Counted from the stretch's first letter, positions 7,670 through 17,248 are shown. The stretch is DNA of 64,000 bases from Flavobacterium chungbukense (GCF_020805785.1 NZ_JAJGZV010000004.1:1-64000); one strand, 5' to 3'. The notes: generated by a model not told the origin, from the sequence alone. Made by a program: numbers and translations.

Positions 7670-9727
7670 ATGACAACTAATAAATCCACATCATTGTTTG
7701 AAAGTAAACAGGTAAAAGAAGCCTTAGCGCAGTCTTTTGTGAAGCTGAACCCAAAAATGATGATCAAAAATCCGGTAATGTTTACCGTAGAAATTGGAAC
7801 TGCCATTATGTTTGCCGTTTGTATTTCCATTTTAATGGGAGCAACTGACCAAGGTAGTTTTATTTATAATTTAATTGTGTTTTTAATTTTACTGGCAACG
7901 CTTTTATTTGCCAATTTCGCCGAAGCAATTGCTGAAGCAAGAGGAAAAGCACAAGCCGATAGTTTGCGAAAAACAAGAGAAGAAACTCCTGCAAGACAAA
8001 TTCTTCCAAACGGAGAAATAAAAAACATTAGTTCTTCGGCATTAAAAAAAGACGATATTTTCGTTTGTGAAGCTGGCGATTTAATTGCTGCCGATGGTGA
8101 AATTATCGAAGGTCTGGCTACAATCGACGAAAGTGCCATTACCGGAGAAAGTGCTCCTGTAATTAGAGAAGCTGGTGGAGATAAATCTTCAGTAACCGGA
8201 GGAACAAAAGTATTATCTGATAAAATTAAAGTAAAAGTAACTTCTGAACCAGGCGAAAGCTTTTTAGATAAAATGATTGCTTTGGTTGAAGGTGCAAGCC
8301 GTCAGAAAACACCAAACGAAATTGCCTTAACCATTTTATTAGCCGCATTTACTTTAATTTTCGTGATTGTGTGCGTTACGCTAAAACCGTTTGCCGACTA
8401 TGCCAACGCACCCATCACGATTGCGGCTTTTATTGCCTTGTTTGTATGTTTAATTCCAACTACAATTGGAGGATTACTTTCTGCTATTGGTATTGCGGGA
8501 ATGGACAGAGCTTTACGAGCTAACGTAATTACAAAATCGGGTAAAGCGGTTGAAACTGCTGGAGATATTGATGTTTTGCTTTTGGATAAAACGGGAACCA
8601 TTACCATTGGAAACAGAAAAGCAACCAATTTTTACCCAACAAAAGGAATCTCTTTTGATGATTTCGTTAAATCGGCTGTTTTGAGTTCGCTTGCTGATGA
8701 TACTCCGGAAGGGAAAAGTATTCTCGAATTAAGTGAAATGTTAGATGTAAAAAATGAAACGAAAGCGAGCTTTTTACAAACTACTTCTGACATCGCGCAT
8801 ACCATCAAATTTACTGCCGAAACCAGAACTTCTGGAGTCGTATTAAAAGACGGAACCAACATTAGAAAAGGAGCACAAGACGCTGCAAAAAACATTGCGC
8901 AGCAAGCCGGAAATTCTTTTCCTGAAGATACTGCGCAACAAGTAATCACAATTTCGTCTAACGGAGGAACTCCATTAGTAGTAATCAAAAACAATGAAGT
9001 TCAAGGTGTTATAGAACTTCAGGATATTATCAAAACCGGAATGAAAGAACGTTTTGAGCGCTTGCGCAGAATGGGAATCAAAACGGTTATGGTTACTGGT
9101 GATAATCCGCTTACTGCAAAATTTATTGCTGAAGCAGCTGGTGTTGATGATTTTATTGCCGAAGCTAAACCTGAGGACAAAATGAATTACATTAGAAAAG
9201 AACAAGCAGAAGGAAGATTGGTTGCTATGATGGGTGACGGAACAAATGATGCTCCTGCCCTTGCCCAAGCTAATGTTGGAGTTGCCATGAACAGCGGAAC
9301 TCAAGCGGCAAAAGAAGCCGGAAACATGGTCGATCTTGACAATGACCCAACCAAACTAATTGAGATTGTTGAAATTGGGAAACAGCTTTTAATGACTCGA
9401 GGTACTTTAACTACTTTTTCTATTGCAAATGACGTTGCGAAATATTTTGCTATTGTTCCTGCTCTTTTTATTACTGCGATTCCTGCGCTTCAAGGTTTAA
9501 ATATTATGCATTTGCATAGTCCTGAAAGTGCGATTTTATCGGCTGTAATTTTCAATGCGATTATCATTCCGATATTGATTCCGCTTGCGCTGAAAGGTGT
9601 TGATTACCGACCAATTGGAGCGAGTGCCATCTTAAAAAGAAATCTTTTAATTTATGGTCTTGGCGGATTAATTGTTCCTTTTATAGGAATAAAAGTTATT
9701 GATTTACTGGTTGCCTTATTTATGTAA
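7670..9727 (+). CDS. kdpB: KdpB, P-type ATPase catalytic subunit
   Basis: A 685-residue P-type ATPase that hydrolyses ATP to power K+ uptake through KdpA. Order of parts: two N-terminal membrane helices, actuator domain with TGES at 158-161, further helices with the [12 protein letters not shown] segment near 261-272, phosphorylation site DKTGT with Asp306, nucleotide-binding domain, [10 protein letters not shown] and [12 protein letters not shown] hinge motifs, and C-terminal helices. Serine 161 corresponds to the serine whose phosphorylation inhibits E. coli KdpB. Length is normal. Confidence 0.98.
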   Translation: MTTNKSTSLFESKQVKEALAQSFVKLNPKMMIKNPVMFTVEIGTAIMFAVCISILMGATDQGSFIYNLIVFLILLATLLFANFAEAIAEARGKAQADSLRKTREETPARQILPNGEIKNISSSALKKDDIFVCEAGDLIAADGEIIEGLATIDESAITGESAPVIREAGGDKSSVTGGTKVLSDKIKVKVTSEPGESFLDKMIALVEGASRQKTPNEIALTILLAAFTLIFVIVCVTLKPFADYANAPITIAAFIALFVCLIPTTIGGLLSAIGIAGMDRALRANVITKSGKAVETAGDIDVLLLDKTGTITIGNRKATNFYPTKGISFDDFVKSAVLSSLADDTPEGKSILELSEMLDVKNETKASFLQTTSDIAHTIKFTAETRTSGVVLKDGTNIRKGAQDAAKNIAQQAGNSFPEDTAQQVITISSNGGTPLVVIKNNEVQGVIELQDIIKTGMKERFERLRRMGIKTVMVTGDNPLTAKFIAEAAGVDDFIAEAKPEDKMNYIRKEQAEGRLVAMMGDGTNDAPALAQANVGVAMNSGTQAAKEAGNMVDLDNDPTKLIEIVEIGKQLLMTRGTLTTFSIANDVAKYFAIVPALFITAIPALQGLNIMHLHSPESAILSAVIFNAIIIPILIPLALKGVDYRPIGASAILKRNLLIYGLGGLIVPFIGIKVIDLLVALFM

Positions 9728-9841
9728 AAATCAAACCTGACAGGTTTACAAAAACTCAATAAAAACATAGACTTTAGATTACTAAGCTTCAAAGAAAAAA
9801 CTTAGAACCTTAGCAACTTAGTCCCTTAGAATCTCAAAAAA

Positions 9842-10393
9842 ATGAAAAATCTATTTTCACTATTAAAACTTACCGTATTTACTTTGATTTTGTTTGCGGT
9901 TATTTATCCTTTAGCGATTTACGGAATCGCACAATTGGCTCCGAATCAAGGAAAAGGGGAAATTATTTCGGTTAACGGAAAAGTTGTTGGTTATCAAAAA
10001 ATTGGTCAGAAATTCGATAAGTCGAATTATTTCTGGGGAAGACCTTCGGCTGTTGATTATAATGCTGCCGGAAGTGCCGGCAGCAACAAAGGGCCAAGCA
10101 ACGCCGATTATTTGGCTTTGGTTCAAAAAAGAATTGATACCCTTTTATTGGTTCATCCGTATTTGAAGAAATCTGATATTCCATCCGATATGGTTACGGC
10201 TTCAGGAAGTGGTTTAGACCCGAATATTTCTCCGCAAGGGGCTTTGATTCAGGTGAAACGAATTGCTAAAGAAAGAAATTTAGCTGAAGCTAAAGTAAAA
10301 GCTTTGGTTGAATCTAAAATTAATACGGCTGTTGTTGGGCCTGAAACGGTGAATGTTTTGGAATTGAATGTGGCGCTGGATGCGCTTCGCTAA
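9842..10393 (+). CDS. kdpC: KdpC, subunit of the potassium ATPase
   Basis: A 183-residue protein with one N-terminal membrane helix (about residues 9-30) and a periplasmic domain, as usual for KdpC, which helps couple KdpA and KdpB. Family marks are YFWGRPSAVDYN near 61-72, GSGLDPNISP near 121-130, and the C-terminal NVLELNVALD. A 114-bp spacer with degenerate CTTAG-type repeats separates it from kdpB. Confidence 0.97.
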   Translation: MKNLFSLLKLTVFTLILFAVIYPLAIYGIAQLAPNQGKGEIISVNGKVVGYQKIGQKFDKSNYFWGRPSAVDYNAAGSAGSNKGPSNADYLALVQKRIDTLLLVHPYLKKSDIPSDMVTASGSGLDPNISPQGALIQVKRIAKERNLAEAKVKALVESKINTAVVGPETVNVLELNVALDALR

Positions 10394-10454
10394 GATGCTA
10401 TCCCGAGGCTTTGGGACTAAGATACTGAGATTCTAAGTTTTTCTATGCGCATTC

Positions 10455-10556
10455 TTGTCATTTCGACGAAGGAGAAATCTTCACAAGAAGCTCCACAAAG
10501 AATGTCAAATCTGTGGCGATCTAGCAACGAAGATTTCTCCTTCGTCGAAATGACAA
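10455..10556. repeat. 28-bp perfect inverted repeat after kdpC
   Basis: Arms 10455-10482 and 10529-10556 are exact reverse complements, carrying GTCATTTCGACGAAGGAG. The centre is 46 bp. From memory, GTCATTTCGA-type repeats are widely dispersed in Bacteroidetes. It may also end the kdp message. Confidence 0.8.
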
Positions 10557-10600
10557 ACTATGGCGGGAATTGAAATAGAAAAACTAAACTTACAATAATA

Positions 10601-10627
10601 CCTAACAGGTTTTGGAAACCTGTTAGG
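10601..10627. repeat. Short hairpin
   Basis: CCTAACAGGTTT, GGA, AACCTGTTAGG forms a near-perfect hairpin. It lacks a T-run on the plus strand, so I do not call it a terminator. Similar AACAGGTT hairpins are scattered in this window (for example near 9735 and 865). Confidence 0.5.
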
Positions 10628-10672
10628 ATATGAAAACATTAAAATACAAAACGCCTTTTTACCCCAAATGCC

Positions 10673-10765
10673 CTAGCCCCGATAGTAGTGGAAATCCTTT
10701 TTCTGGCTTCTTTAACCAGGAAAAGATTGAAACGTCCCGAAGCTTCGGGAGCGGGATTAGATCCT
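10673..10765 (+). ncRNA. Structured intergenic element, Flavo-1-like (copy 2)
   Basis: Second copy of the element at 651-760. The 5' block CTAGCCCCGATAGTAGTGG and 3' block GCGGGATTAGATCCT are kept; the inner stem is here CTTTTTCTGG / CCAGGAAAAG, different in sequence but still paired, and a second hairpin reads TCCCGAAGCTTCGGGA. It lies 36 bp before the porin-like gene, so it could sit in that gene's leader. Confidence 0.5.
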
Positions 10766-10801
10766 AAAAAATCTACTAATAAATAATTGAATACCACAAA
10801 A

Positions 10802-11878
10802 ATGAAAAAAATAATACTTACTGCTTTAATCGCTTTTGGTTTTAGCAATTTACACGCACAAGAAGAATCAAAAAGTCCGTTTACGTTTTCAGGATATATA
10901 GACGCTTATTATAGTTATGATTTTGCAAAACCGGAAGATCATATGCGCCCGGGATTTTTTTACAGTTATAATAAAAGCAACGAGGTAAACCTGAATTTAG
11001 GAATGGCAAAAGTGAATTATTCGAAAGAAAATATTCGGGGGAATTTTGCCTTAATGGCGGGAACTTATGCCGAATATAATATGGCTGCCGAGCAAGGTTT
11101 ATTGAAAAATGTTTACGAAGCTAATGTTGGTGTAAAGATTTCAAAAAGTCATAATTTATGGATTGATGCGGGAATCATGCCTTCGCATATTGGTTTTGAA
11201 AGTGCGATTGGAAAAGACTGTCAGACTTTAACGAGAAGTATTCTGGCTGAGAATTCTCCTTATTATGAAACGGGAGTTAAAATTGGTTATACATCTGAAT
11301 CTGGAGAATGGTATTTAGCGGGAATGTACTTAAATGGCTGGCAGAGAATTGAGAAAGTGGAAGGCAATCAAACGCCTGCTTTTGGAACTCAAGTTACCTA
11401 CAAACCATCTGATCGGATTGCTTTGAACTGGAGTACGTATGTTGGAAATGAACAGCCGGATATTGATAAAAAATGGCGTTATTTCAACAACTTTTACGGA
11501 CAATTTAAAGTAACGGAAAAGACAAATATTACTGCTGGTTTTGATATTGGATCTCAGCAATCGGCTAAAGGAAGTGATAAATATGATACTTGGTTTTCGC
11601 CCGTTTTAATTCTGCAATATAAACCAGTTGACAAGATTCAGCTTGGGGTACGAGGTGAATATTATAGTGATGAAAAAGGTGTAATCATCTCAAAAGAAAC
11701 ACCAAACGGTTTTAAAACTTACGGATTTTCAGCTAACTTTGATTACTTAGTTACTGATAATGTTATGTTTAGAATTGAAGCCAGAAATCTTTCGAGTAAA
11801 GATGAAATTTTTACCAAAAACAATTTGCCAACGGACACAAATACATTTGTAACAACAGCATTAGCTATTAGTTTCTAG
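10802..11878 (+). CDS. Outer-membrane beta-barrel protein (BBP2/OmpL-like)
   Basis: A 358-residue protein with a signal peptide (MKKIILTALIAFGFSNLHA, cleavage near residue 19) and alternating beta-strand pattern ending in Phe, as for outer-membrane barrels. The N-terminal FTFSGYIDAYYSYDF is typical of the putative beta-barrel porin 2 family. I take the ATG at 10802, which starts the signal peptide; a TTG 15 bases upstream adds only NTTK. It lies between kdpC and kdpD, so it may pass ions or be regulated with Kdp; its substrate is not known. Confidence 0.88.
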   Translation: MKKIILTALIAFGFSNLHAQEESKSPFTFSGYIDAYYSYDFAKPEDHMRPGFFYSYNKSNEVNLNLGMAKVNYSKENIRGNFALMAGTYAEYNMAAEQGLLKNVYEANVGVKISKSHNLWIDAGIMPSHIGFESAIGKDCQTLTRSILAENSPYYETGVKIGYTSESGEWYLAGMYLNGWQRIEKVEGNQTPAFGTQVTYKPSDRIALNWSTYVGNEQPDIDKKWRYFNNFYGQFKVTEKTNITAGFDIGSQQSAKGSDKYDTWFSPVLILQYKPVDKIQLGVRGEYYSDEKGVIISKETPNGFKTYGFSANFDYLVTDNVMFRIEARNLSSKDEIFTKNNLPTDTNTFVTTALAISF

Positions 11879-11904
11879 AAAAAGATCTTATTGATTAAAA
11901 TTTA

Positions 11905-12000
11905 TTTCACGCAGATTCTACAGATTAAAGCAGATTTAAATGGATTTTTAATTAAATAATCTGCGAATATCTGCTTAAATCTTTTAAAATCTGCGTGAAA
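11905..12000. repeat. Inverted-repeat cassette before kdpD
   Basis: TTTCACGCAGATT at 11905-11917 pairs exactly with AATCTGCGTGAAA at 11988-12000. The centre is A/T-rich with repeated CAGATT words and no coding capacity. Belongs to the same style of spacer cassette seen throughout the window. Confidence 0.65.
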
Positions 12001-12038
12001 CAAAAAACTTGGCGACTTAGCACTTTGTGGCAAAAAAC

Positions 12039-13166
12039 ATGAAAGAAGAAAAAGAAAATAATGCACAGCACTTTCTCGATTTAATTCAGAAATCACGAAA
12101 GGGAAAGTTCAAAATCTACATTGGAATGAGTGCCGGTGTGGGCAAGACTTTTCGTATGCTTCAGGAAGCGCATTCGTTATTGAAAAACGGAATCGATGTA
12201 AAAATTGGCTACATCGAAACGCACATGCGAAAGGAAACGCATGAATTATTAGCAGGTTTGCCTATAATTCCGAGACGGACCATTTTCTATAAAGGAAAAG
12301 AACTTGAAGAATTGGATGTTCAAGCCATAATCAACCTTAGACCAGAAGTGGTTATTGTTGACGAATTGGCGCATACAAATGTTGAAGGAAGTAAAAATGA
12401 AAAACGCTGGCAAGATGTTTTAGAAATTTTGGAAGCTGGAATTAATGTGATTTCGGCGGTGAATATTCAGCATATTGAGAGTTTAAATTCAGCTGTAAAA
12501 CGCATTACAAATATTGATGTTCAGGAAAGAATTCCGGATAATGTTTTGCGATTGGCGGATGAAGTCGTGAATATCGATTTAACATCTGAAGATTTGATTG
12601 CGCGTCTGAAGGAAGGAAAAATTTATACTCCGGATAAAATTCAGACGGCTTTAACGAACTTTTTTAAATCGGAACAGATTTTACAACTTCGAGAATTGGC
12701 TTTGAAAGAAGTAGCGAGTCAGGTCGTTCGAAAAGTTGAAAATGAAGTTCCGAATCTTCATGCTTTACGACATGAAAAATTGTTGGCCTGTATTAGCAGT
12801 AATGATAAAACGGCCAAAATTGTAATTAGAAAAGCGGCACGACTGGCTAGTTATTATAACGGATCGTGGTATGTTTTGTATGTAGAAACACCGCAGGAAA
12901 GCAGTACGAAAATTGCTTTAGATAAACAGAGACATTTAATTAATAACTTTAAAATCGCCGTACAATTAGGTGCCGAAGTTATTAAATTAGAAAACAAAAA
13001 TATTGCCGATGCAATTTTGATTACGGCAGAAGAAAAACAAATTACAACTGTCTGCATAGGAAAACCGCATTTGAATTTATTTAAAGTAATTTTGTCTACA
13101 ACAATTTTTAGGCGTTTGCTAAACAAACTGTCTTTATCAAATGTTGATCTTGTTATTTTGTCTTGA
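12039..13166 (+). CDS. kdpD: KdpD sensor protein without a kinase domain
   Basis: A 375-residue protein equal to only the N-terminal half of KdpD. It has the KdpD domain with a P-loop GVGKT at 33-37 and VDELAHTN near 112-119, then a universal-stress-protein-like domain. The four membrane helices, HisKA and ATPase domains of full KdpD (about 900 residues) are absent; a separate kinase follows at 13429. It is soluble, with no signal peptide. Start: ATG at 12039 is preferred over an in-frame GTG 12 bases earlier. By family it binds ATP and senses K+ or osmotic state; it probably partners with the next kinase. Confidence 0.9.
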   Translation: MKEEKENNAQHFLDLIQKSRKGKFKIYIGMSAGVGKTFRMLQEAHSLLKNGIDVKIGYIETHMRKETHELLAGLPIIPRRTIFYKGKELEELDVQAIINLRPEVVIVDELAHTNVEGSKNEKRWQDVLEILEAGINVISAVNIQHIESLNSAVKRITNIDVQERIPDNVLRLADEVVNIDLTSEDLIARLKEGKIYTPDKIQTALTNFFKSEQILQLRELALKEVASQVVRKVENEVPNLHALRHEKLLACISSNDKTAKIVIRKAARLASYYNGSWYVLYVETPQESSTKIALDKQRHLINNFKIAVQLGAEVIKLENKNIADAILITAEEKQITTVCIGKPHLNLFKVILSTTIFRRLLNKLSLSNVDLVILS

Positions 13167-13221
13167 AAGATTTTTAAACCATATAAGTTATATAAGTTCA
13201 TTTAAATTCGGGGCGTTGAAG

Positions 13222-13363
13222 TTTAACCGCAAAGGCGTTAAGTTTTACGCAAAGTTCACTAGAGTTTTTGATCGCAAAGTCGCAAGGGCGCAAAGTTTTT
13301 TTGTCTGTACTATGAAAAAAATCTTTGCGTGCTTTGCGAAACCTTAGCGTCTTTGCGGTTAAA
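13222..13363. repeat. Inverted-repeat cassette between kdpD and the kinase
   Basis: Arms 13222-13242 (starts TTTAACCGCAAAGGCG) and 13343-13363 (ends GTCTTTGCGGTTAAA) match at 19 of 21 positions. Inner GCAAAG words pair with CTTTGC words, giving a nested stem. No gene. Confidence 0.7.
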
Positions 13364-13428
13364 AAAAGAAACTCTAATATTTCCTTATATCACTTATATG
13401 GTTCAAAAAAAATTAAATGTTTTATAAA

Positions 13429-15147
13429 ATGAGAATTAAAACCAAATTGAATCTGGGAGTTGGATTGTTATTTTTAATGATCATTATACTTTCATTAGTT
13501 AGCGGCTATTCTGTTTTTTTAATAAAAGCAGATACTGAGAATATTCTGAAAGCGAATTATAATACGCTGGAATATTCGCGAAATATGATTTTGTCTTTGG
13601 ATGAAATTAAAGCCAGTCCTGATAGCAAGATTCATGTTTTCAAGGAATATCTTGAAAAACAAACACAAAATGTCACCGAACCTGGAGAAAAAGAAGCGAC
13701 TGCAAATCTGGAAAAAAGTTTTACGCTTTTAGAACAAAATGGTGCCAACGAAGCCATAAAAGCACAGATCAGACAGGATATTTTTGCCATTATGAAATTG
13801 AATCTGGATGCCATAAAACAGAAAAGCGACATTGCAAAACTAACTGCCGAAAATGCTAATTTATGGATTGCCATTGTGGGAAGTTTATGCTTTTTGATTG
13901 CTTTTAATTTACTGGTCAATTTACCTAATAACATTGCCAATCCGATTAAGGAATTAACGCTGAGTATTAAGGAAATTGCCAATAAAAACTATTCAGAACG
14001 TGTTCATTTTACGAGTCATAGCGAATTTGGAGATTTGGCCAAATCGTTTAATACGATGGCGCAGAAACTTCAGGAATATAACGATAGTAATTTGTACAAA
14101 CTCTTTTTTGAAAAGAAACGACTGGAAACTTTAATCAATAATATGAACGATCCTATTATTGGATTAGATAATGAAGGAATTGTATTGTTTGCTAATGATG
14201 AAGCCTTGAAAATTATTGGTCTGAAATTGGAAGATGTTATTGGGAAATCGGCTTCTACTCTAGCCTTGTCGAATGATTTAATTCGTTCTTTGATTTTGAA
14301 AGATGAATCAGATTCTCTTAAAAAGCAACCGCTTAAAATTTATGCGCATGGAAAAGAAAGTTATTTTGAAAAAGAAATTCTGAATATTACCATAATTCCA
14401 ACCGGTGAAGAAAAAGAAATTAATATTGGAGATGTTATTATTCTGAGAAACATTACGCTTTTTAAAGAACTTGATTTTGCGAAAACCAATTTTATTGCAA
14501 CGGTTTCACACGAATTAAAAACTCCTATTGCGTCTATAAAATTAAGTCTTCAATTGCTTGAAAACAATAAAACAGGCGAAATGAACGATGATCAGAAACA
14601 ATTGGTCGAAAGCATAAAAGATGACAGTCAGCGATTGCTTAAAATTACTGGTGAATTGCTTAATTTATCACAATTGGAAACTGGCAATATTCAGCTGAAT
14701 ATGGAAAAAAGCAATCCGCATCAAATTGTAAATTATGCCGTTGAAGCGGTAAAAGTTCAGGCTGATCAAAAGCAAATCAAGCTTTTAATTGATGCTGATG
14801 AAAACCTTCAAGACGTAAAAGCGGACAGCGAAAAAACAGGCTGGGTTTTGATTAATTATTTGTCGAATGCAATAAGATATTCTTCTGAAAAAAGCACGAT
14901 TATCATCAAATTAAAAAAAGAAAAGAATCAAATCGTATTTCAGGTTATCGACACTGGAAAAGGAATTGACACACGATATAAAGACCGAGTTTTTGATAAA
15001 TATTTTCAAGTTCCAGGAAGTCAGAAATCTGGAACTGGATTAGGTTTGGCTATTAGTAAAGAGTTTATTGAAGCACAGAATGGAAGTGTTGGAGTTGAGA
15101 GTAATTTGGGATTGGGAAGTACGTTTTGGTTTTCTTTGAAGGTTTAG
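13429..15147 (+). CDS. Sensor histidine kinase of the Kdp region
   Basis: A 572-residue membrane kinase. Order: membrane helix near 8-30, a short extracytoplasmic helical region, second helix near 145-165, HAMP, PAS (NNMNDPIIGLDNEG), HisKA with the phospho-accepting His in ATVSHELKTPIA, and HATPase with NYLSNAIRYS, DTGKGID and GTGLGLAIS. The ATG at 13429 gives the family-like start MRIKTKLNLGVGLL; an ATG 12 bases earlier is possible. Position after the kinase-less KdpD suggests that the two together replace full KdpD, with the NtrC-type protein at 3413 as the likely phosphate receiver. That pairing is inference. Confidence 0.93.
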   Translation: MRIKTKLNLGVGLLFLMIIILSLVSGYSVFLIKADTENILKANYNTLEYSRNMILSLDEIKASPDSKIHVFKEYLEKQTQNVTEPGEKEATANLEKSFTLLEQNGANEAIKAQIRQDIFAIMKLNLDAIKQKSDIAKLTAENANLWIAIVGSLCFLIAFNLLVNLPNNIANPIKELTLSIKEIANKNYSERVHFTSHSEFGDLAKSFNTMAQKLQEYNDSNLYKLFFEKKRLETLINNMNDPIIGLDNEGIVLFANDEALKIIGLKLEDVIGKSASTLALSNDLIRSLILKDESDSLKKQPLKIYAHGKESYFEKEILNITIIPTGEEKEINIGDVIILRNITLFKELDFAKTNFIATVSHELKTPIASIKLSLQLLENNKTGEMNDDQKQLVESIKDDSQRLLKITGELLNLSQLETGNIQLNMEKSNPHQIVNYAVEAVKVQADQKQIKLLIDADENLQDVKADSEKTGWVLINYLSNAIRYSSEKSTIIIKLKKEKNQIVFQVIDTGKGIDTRYKDRVFDKYFQVPGSQKSGTGLGLAISKEFIEAQNGSVGVESNLGLGSTFWFSLKV

Positions 15148-15201
15148 ATTTTTCTACCACAAATCTTCACGAATTATTGAAAAAGAGCCGTTGGCTCGAA
15201 C

Positions 15202-15311
15202 CATATTGTAGGGCTGGATTTTAATCCAGTTGACAAAGAAATTCCGTAATACAAAAAGAGCCGTTGGCTTAATCATTAATAGACTGGATTGAAATCCAGC
15301 CCTACAATATG
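15202..15311. repeat. Inverted-repeat cassette after the kinase gene
   Basis: Arms 15202-15229 and 15284-15311, carrying TAGGGCTGGATT and AATCCAGCCCTA, match at 27 of 28 positions. Two direct copies of AAAGAGCCGTTGGCT flank the arms (near 15182 and 15254). No gene. I remember this GGGCTGGATT-type repeat as dispersed in Bacteroidetes. Confidence 0.75.
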
Positions 15312-15467
15312 AATCGTCCCTACGGGACTTTAAATCTAGAAATTTTAGCCAATCTTAATTCAACTACCTCATTTAAAACTAACAAATTAAAGTTCGCTTA
15401 AGGTTCAATTAAGAGCAAAATACAAATTTTGAACATTCGTTACTATTGCAAAATATAACTACAAACA

Positions 15468-16226
15468 ATGTTCAGTAAAACGATTTTCCTTGTATTTCTG
15501 TTCGGATTATTTTCTGCGAATGCACAAAATGATTCGATTACAAAAATTGACAGTACTTCACATCATTTAAAATTCAATTACAAACAATTAATTATTCCAT
15601 CAGTTCTAATTGGTTATGGTGTAATTGGTTTAGAAAGTGATCAGCTTTTGAGTTTCAATCATCAAATTAAGGCGGAAGTTACTGAAGACATTGACGAGAA
15701 AGTGACTATTGATGATTTCTCGCAATACGCACCTGCTGCATCTGTCTACGCATTGAATGCTTTTGGCGTAAAAGGCAAAAATAATATGCGAGATCGTTCG
15801 ATAATATTCTTGACTTCGTATGTTATTATGGCTTCAACAGTTTTGGGTTTAAAATCGATTTCACATGTAGAAAGACCTGATGGAAGTTCAAACAATTCTT
15901 TTCCTTCTGGACACACTGCAACTGCATTTATGGGTGCCGAATTTTTATATCAAGAATATAAAGACAAATCGATTTGGTACGGAATTGCTGGTTATGCCAT
16001 TGCCACAGGAACAGGATTATTTAGAATTTACAACAACCGTCATTGGCTTACTGATGTTGCGGCAGGAGCTGGAATCGGAATTCTGAGTACCAAAATTGCT
16101 TATTGGATAAATCCTTATATCACTAAAAAGTTATTCAAATCATCAGCTGAAAGCAAATCAACTTCTATGATAATGCCTTTTTATAATGGGCAGCAATATG
16201 GTTTGGGATTTGCGAAAGTCTTTTAG
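15468..16226 (+). CDS. PAP2-family phosphatase, exported
   Basis: A 252-residue protein with a signal peptide (MFSKTIFLVFLFGLFSANA). It holds the three parts of the acid-phosphatase/PAP2 active site: K-x6-RP in KSISHVERPDG, SFPSGHT with the catalytic His, and R-x5-H-x3-D in RIYNNRHWLTD. Such enzymes remove phosphate from lipid phosphates or undecaprenyl pyrophosphate on the outer side of the inner membrane; the true substrate is unknown. Transcribed alone. Confidence 0.9.
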   Translation: MFSKTIFLVFLFGLFSANAQNDSITKIDSTSHHLKFNYKQLIIPSVLIGYGVIGLESDQLLSFNHQIKAEVTEDIDEKVTIDDFSQYAPAASVYALNAFGVKGKNNMRDRSIIFLTSYVIMASTVLGLKSISHVERPDGSSNNSFPSGHTATAFMGAEFLYQEYKDKSIWYGIAGYAIATGTGLFRIYNNRHWLTDVAAGAGIGILSTKIAYWINPYITKKLFKSSAESKSTSMIMPFYNGQQYGLGFAKVF

Positions 16227-16280
16227 TTTTTTTTTAGCCACAAAGGCGCTAAGTCACAAAGTTTTTTAAGCCACAGATTT

Positions 16281-16460
16281 CACAGATTAAAAGGATTTTA
16301 AATGGTTTTGATTTATCCGCCACGACCCGAGCGATAGCGAACAGGCGAAGCAATTACACAAATTTCCACGAATTATATTTGATAAAAAATTAGTGCAAAT
16401 TTGTGTAATTCGTGGCAAAAAAATAATCCTTTTAATCTGTGCATCCCGATAGCTATCGGG
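16281..16460. repeat. Nested inverted repeats between PAP2 and repressor genes
   Basis: CACAGATTAAAAGGATT (16281-16297) pairs perfectly with AATCCTTTTAATCTGTG (16425-16441). Inside, AATTACACAAATTT pairs with AAATTTGTGTAATT. Next to it CCCGATAGCTATCGGG (16445-16460) is a perfect palindrome. No gene. It lies between convergent genes, so it may help end both transcripts. Confidence 0.7.
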
Positions 16461-16474
16461 AGTGGCCATCTCTT

Positions 16475-17248
16475 TTATGTATTCGACGTATTATTCTTAA
16501 TCTCTCGAACTTCCCTTTTCAATTCCAAAAGCAAATCTTTCATTGCTCCAGTTTCTGTTATTTCTTGTTTTTTATCCGAACGGCCGATATTACATTCGTA
16601 TTCCCAAATCTCTAAAATATCAGAAGCTTTCACTTCATAATTCGGATAAAAACTATTATCTGATTCTAGAACCAAAGCGTTCTTTTTGTTTTTATTGAGA
16701 CGCTTATACACCATTCCTTCATTTTTAGTAATAAGAATATAGGTTTTGCCGTCCATCACCTCTCCTAGTTTTTCCACATAACGACCAATAATAATAGAAC
16801 CGTCTTCGTGTGGAGGCATTGAATCGCCTTCAACGGGAAATCCGCGGTGTTTTCCAGGTCCTAAAAAAGGGAGTGTAATTTGCTGTAAACTTTCAATATA
16901 TTCTGGATCAGCATATCCGTTTAGATAACCTGCTTTTGCTTTTTGAGATACAATTTCAATAAAATTTTCTCCAAAACTATCCACTTGAATGGGTAAAATA
17001 AGTCGGTTACCTTCTAGTTTTATCAAATTTTGCACATCAATTTTACGGATATCGACAGATAATATCAAATCGATACTCATATGAAAATATAATGCAATCT
17101 TCTTTAAAATGTCATACGGTGCTTCCGAAGTTCCGTCTTCGTATTTAACGTATCTTCCTCTTGTAATACTCAGGTTTCCAGCTAATTTCTCTTGTGATAT
17201 TTTATGCTTAACCCTCAATGCTCTGATGTTATCTGAAAATAAGGACAT
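16475..17248 (-). CDS. XRE-type repressor with LexA/CI-like S24 peptidase domain
   Basis: A 257-residue repressor. Residues 5-65 form an XRE helix-turn-helix (ISQEKLAGNLSITRGRYVKY). The C-terminal half is an S24 peptidase domain: candidate cleavage pair Ala106-Gly107, nucleophile Ser143 in VEGDSM, general base Lys182 in MVYKRL. The spacings (37 and 39 residues) are close to LexA (35 and 37). Such proteins cut themselves when bound to RecA filaments and release their operators. The ATG at 17248 starts the helix-turn-helix; an earlier in-frame start would run into the divergent gene. Divergent from dinB across 88 bp, so it most likely represses the polymerase operon and itself. Confidence 0.88.
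   Translation of the reverse strand: MSLFSDNIRALRVKHKISQEKLAGNLSITRGRYVKYEDGTSEAPYDILKKIALYFHMSIDLILSVDIRKIDVQNLIKLEGNRLILPIQVDSFGENFIEIVSQKAKAGYLNGYADPEYIESLQQITLPFLGPGKHRGFPVEGDSMPPHEDGSIIIGRYVEKLGEVMDGKTYILITKNEGMVYKRLNKNKKNALVLESDNSFYPNYEVKASDILEIWEYECNIGRSDKKQEITETGAMKDLLLELKREVREIKNNTSNT

Noticed and set aside
13141-13347. Open frame of 68 codons after kdpD
   Set aside because: It overlaps the end of kdpD and otherwise runs through the inverted repeat at 13222-13363.
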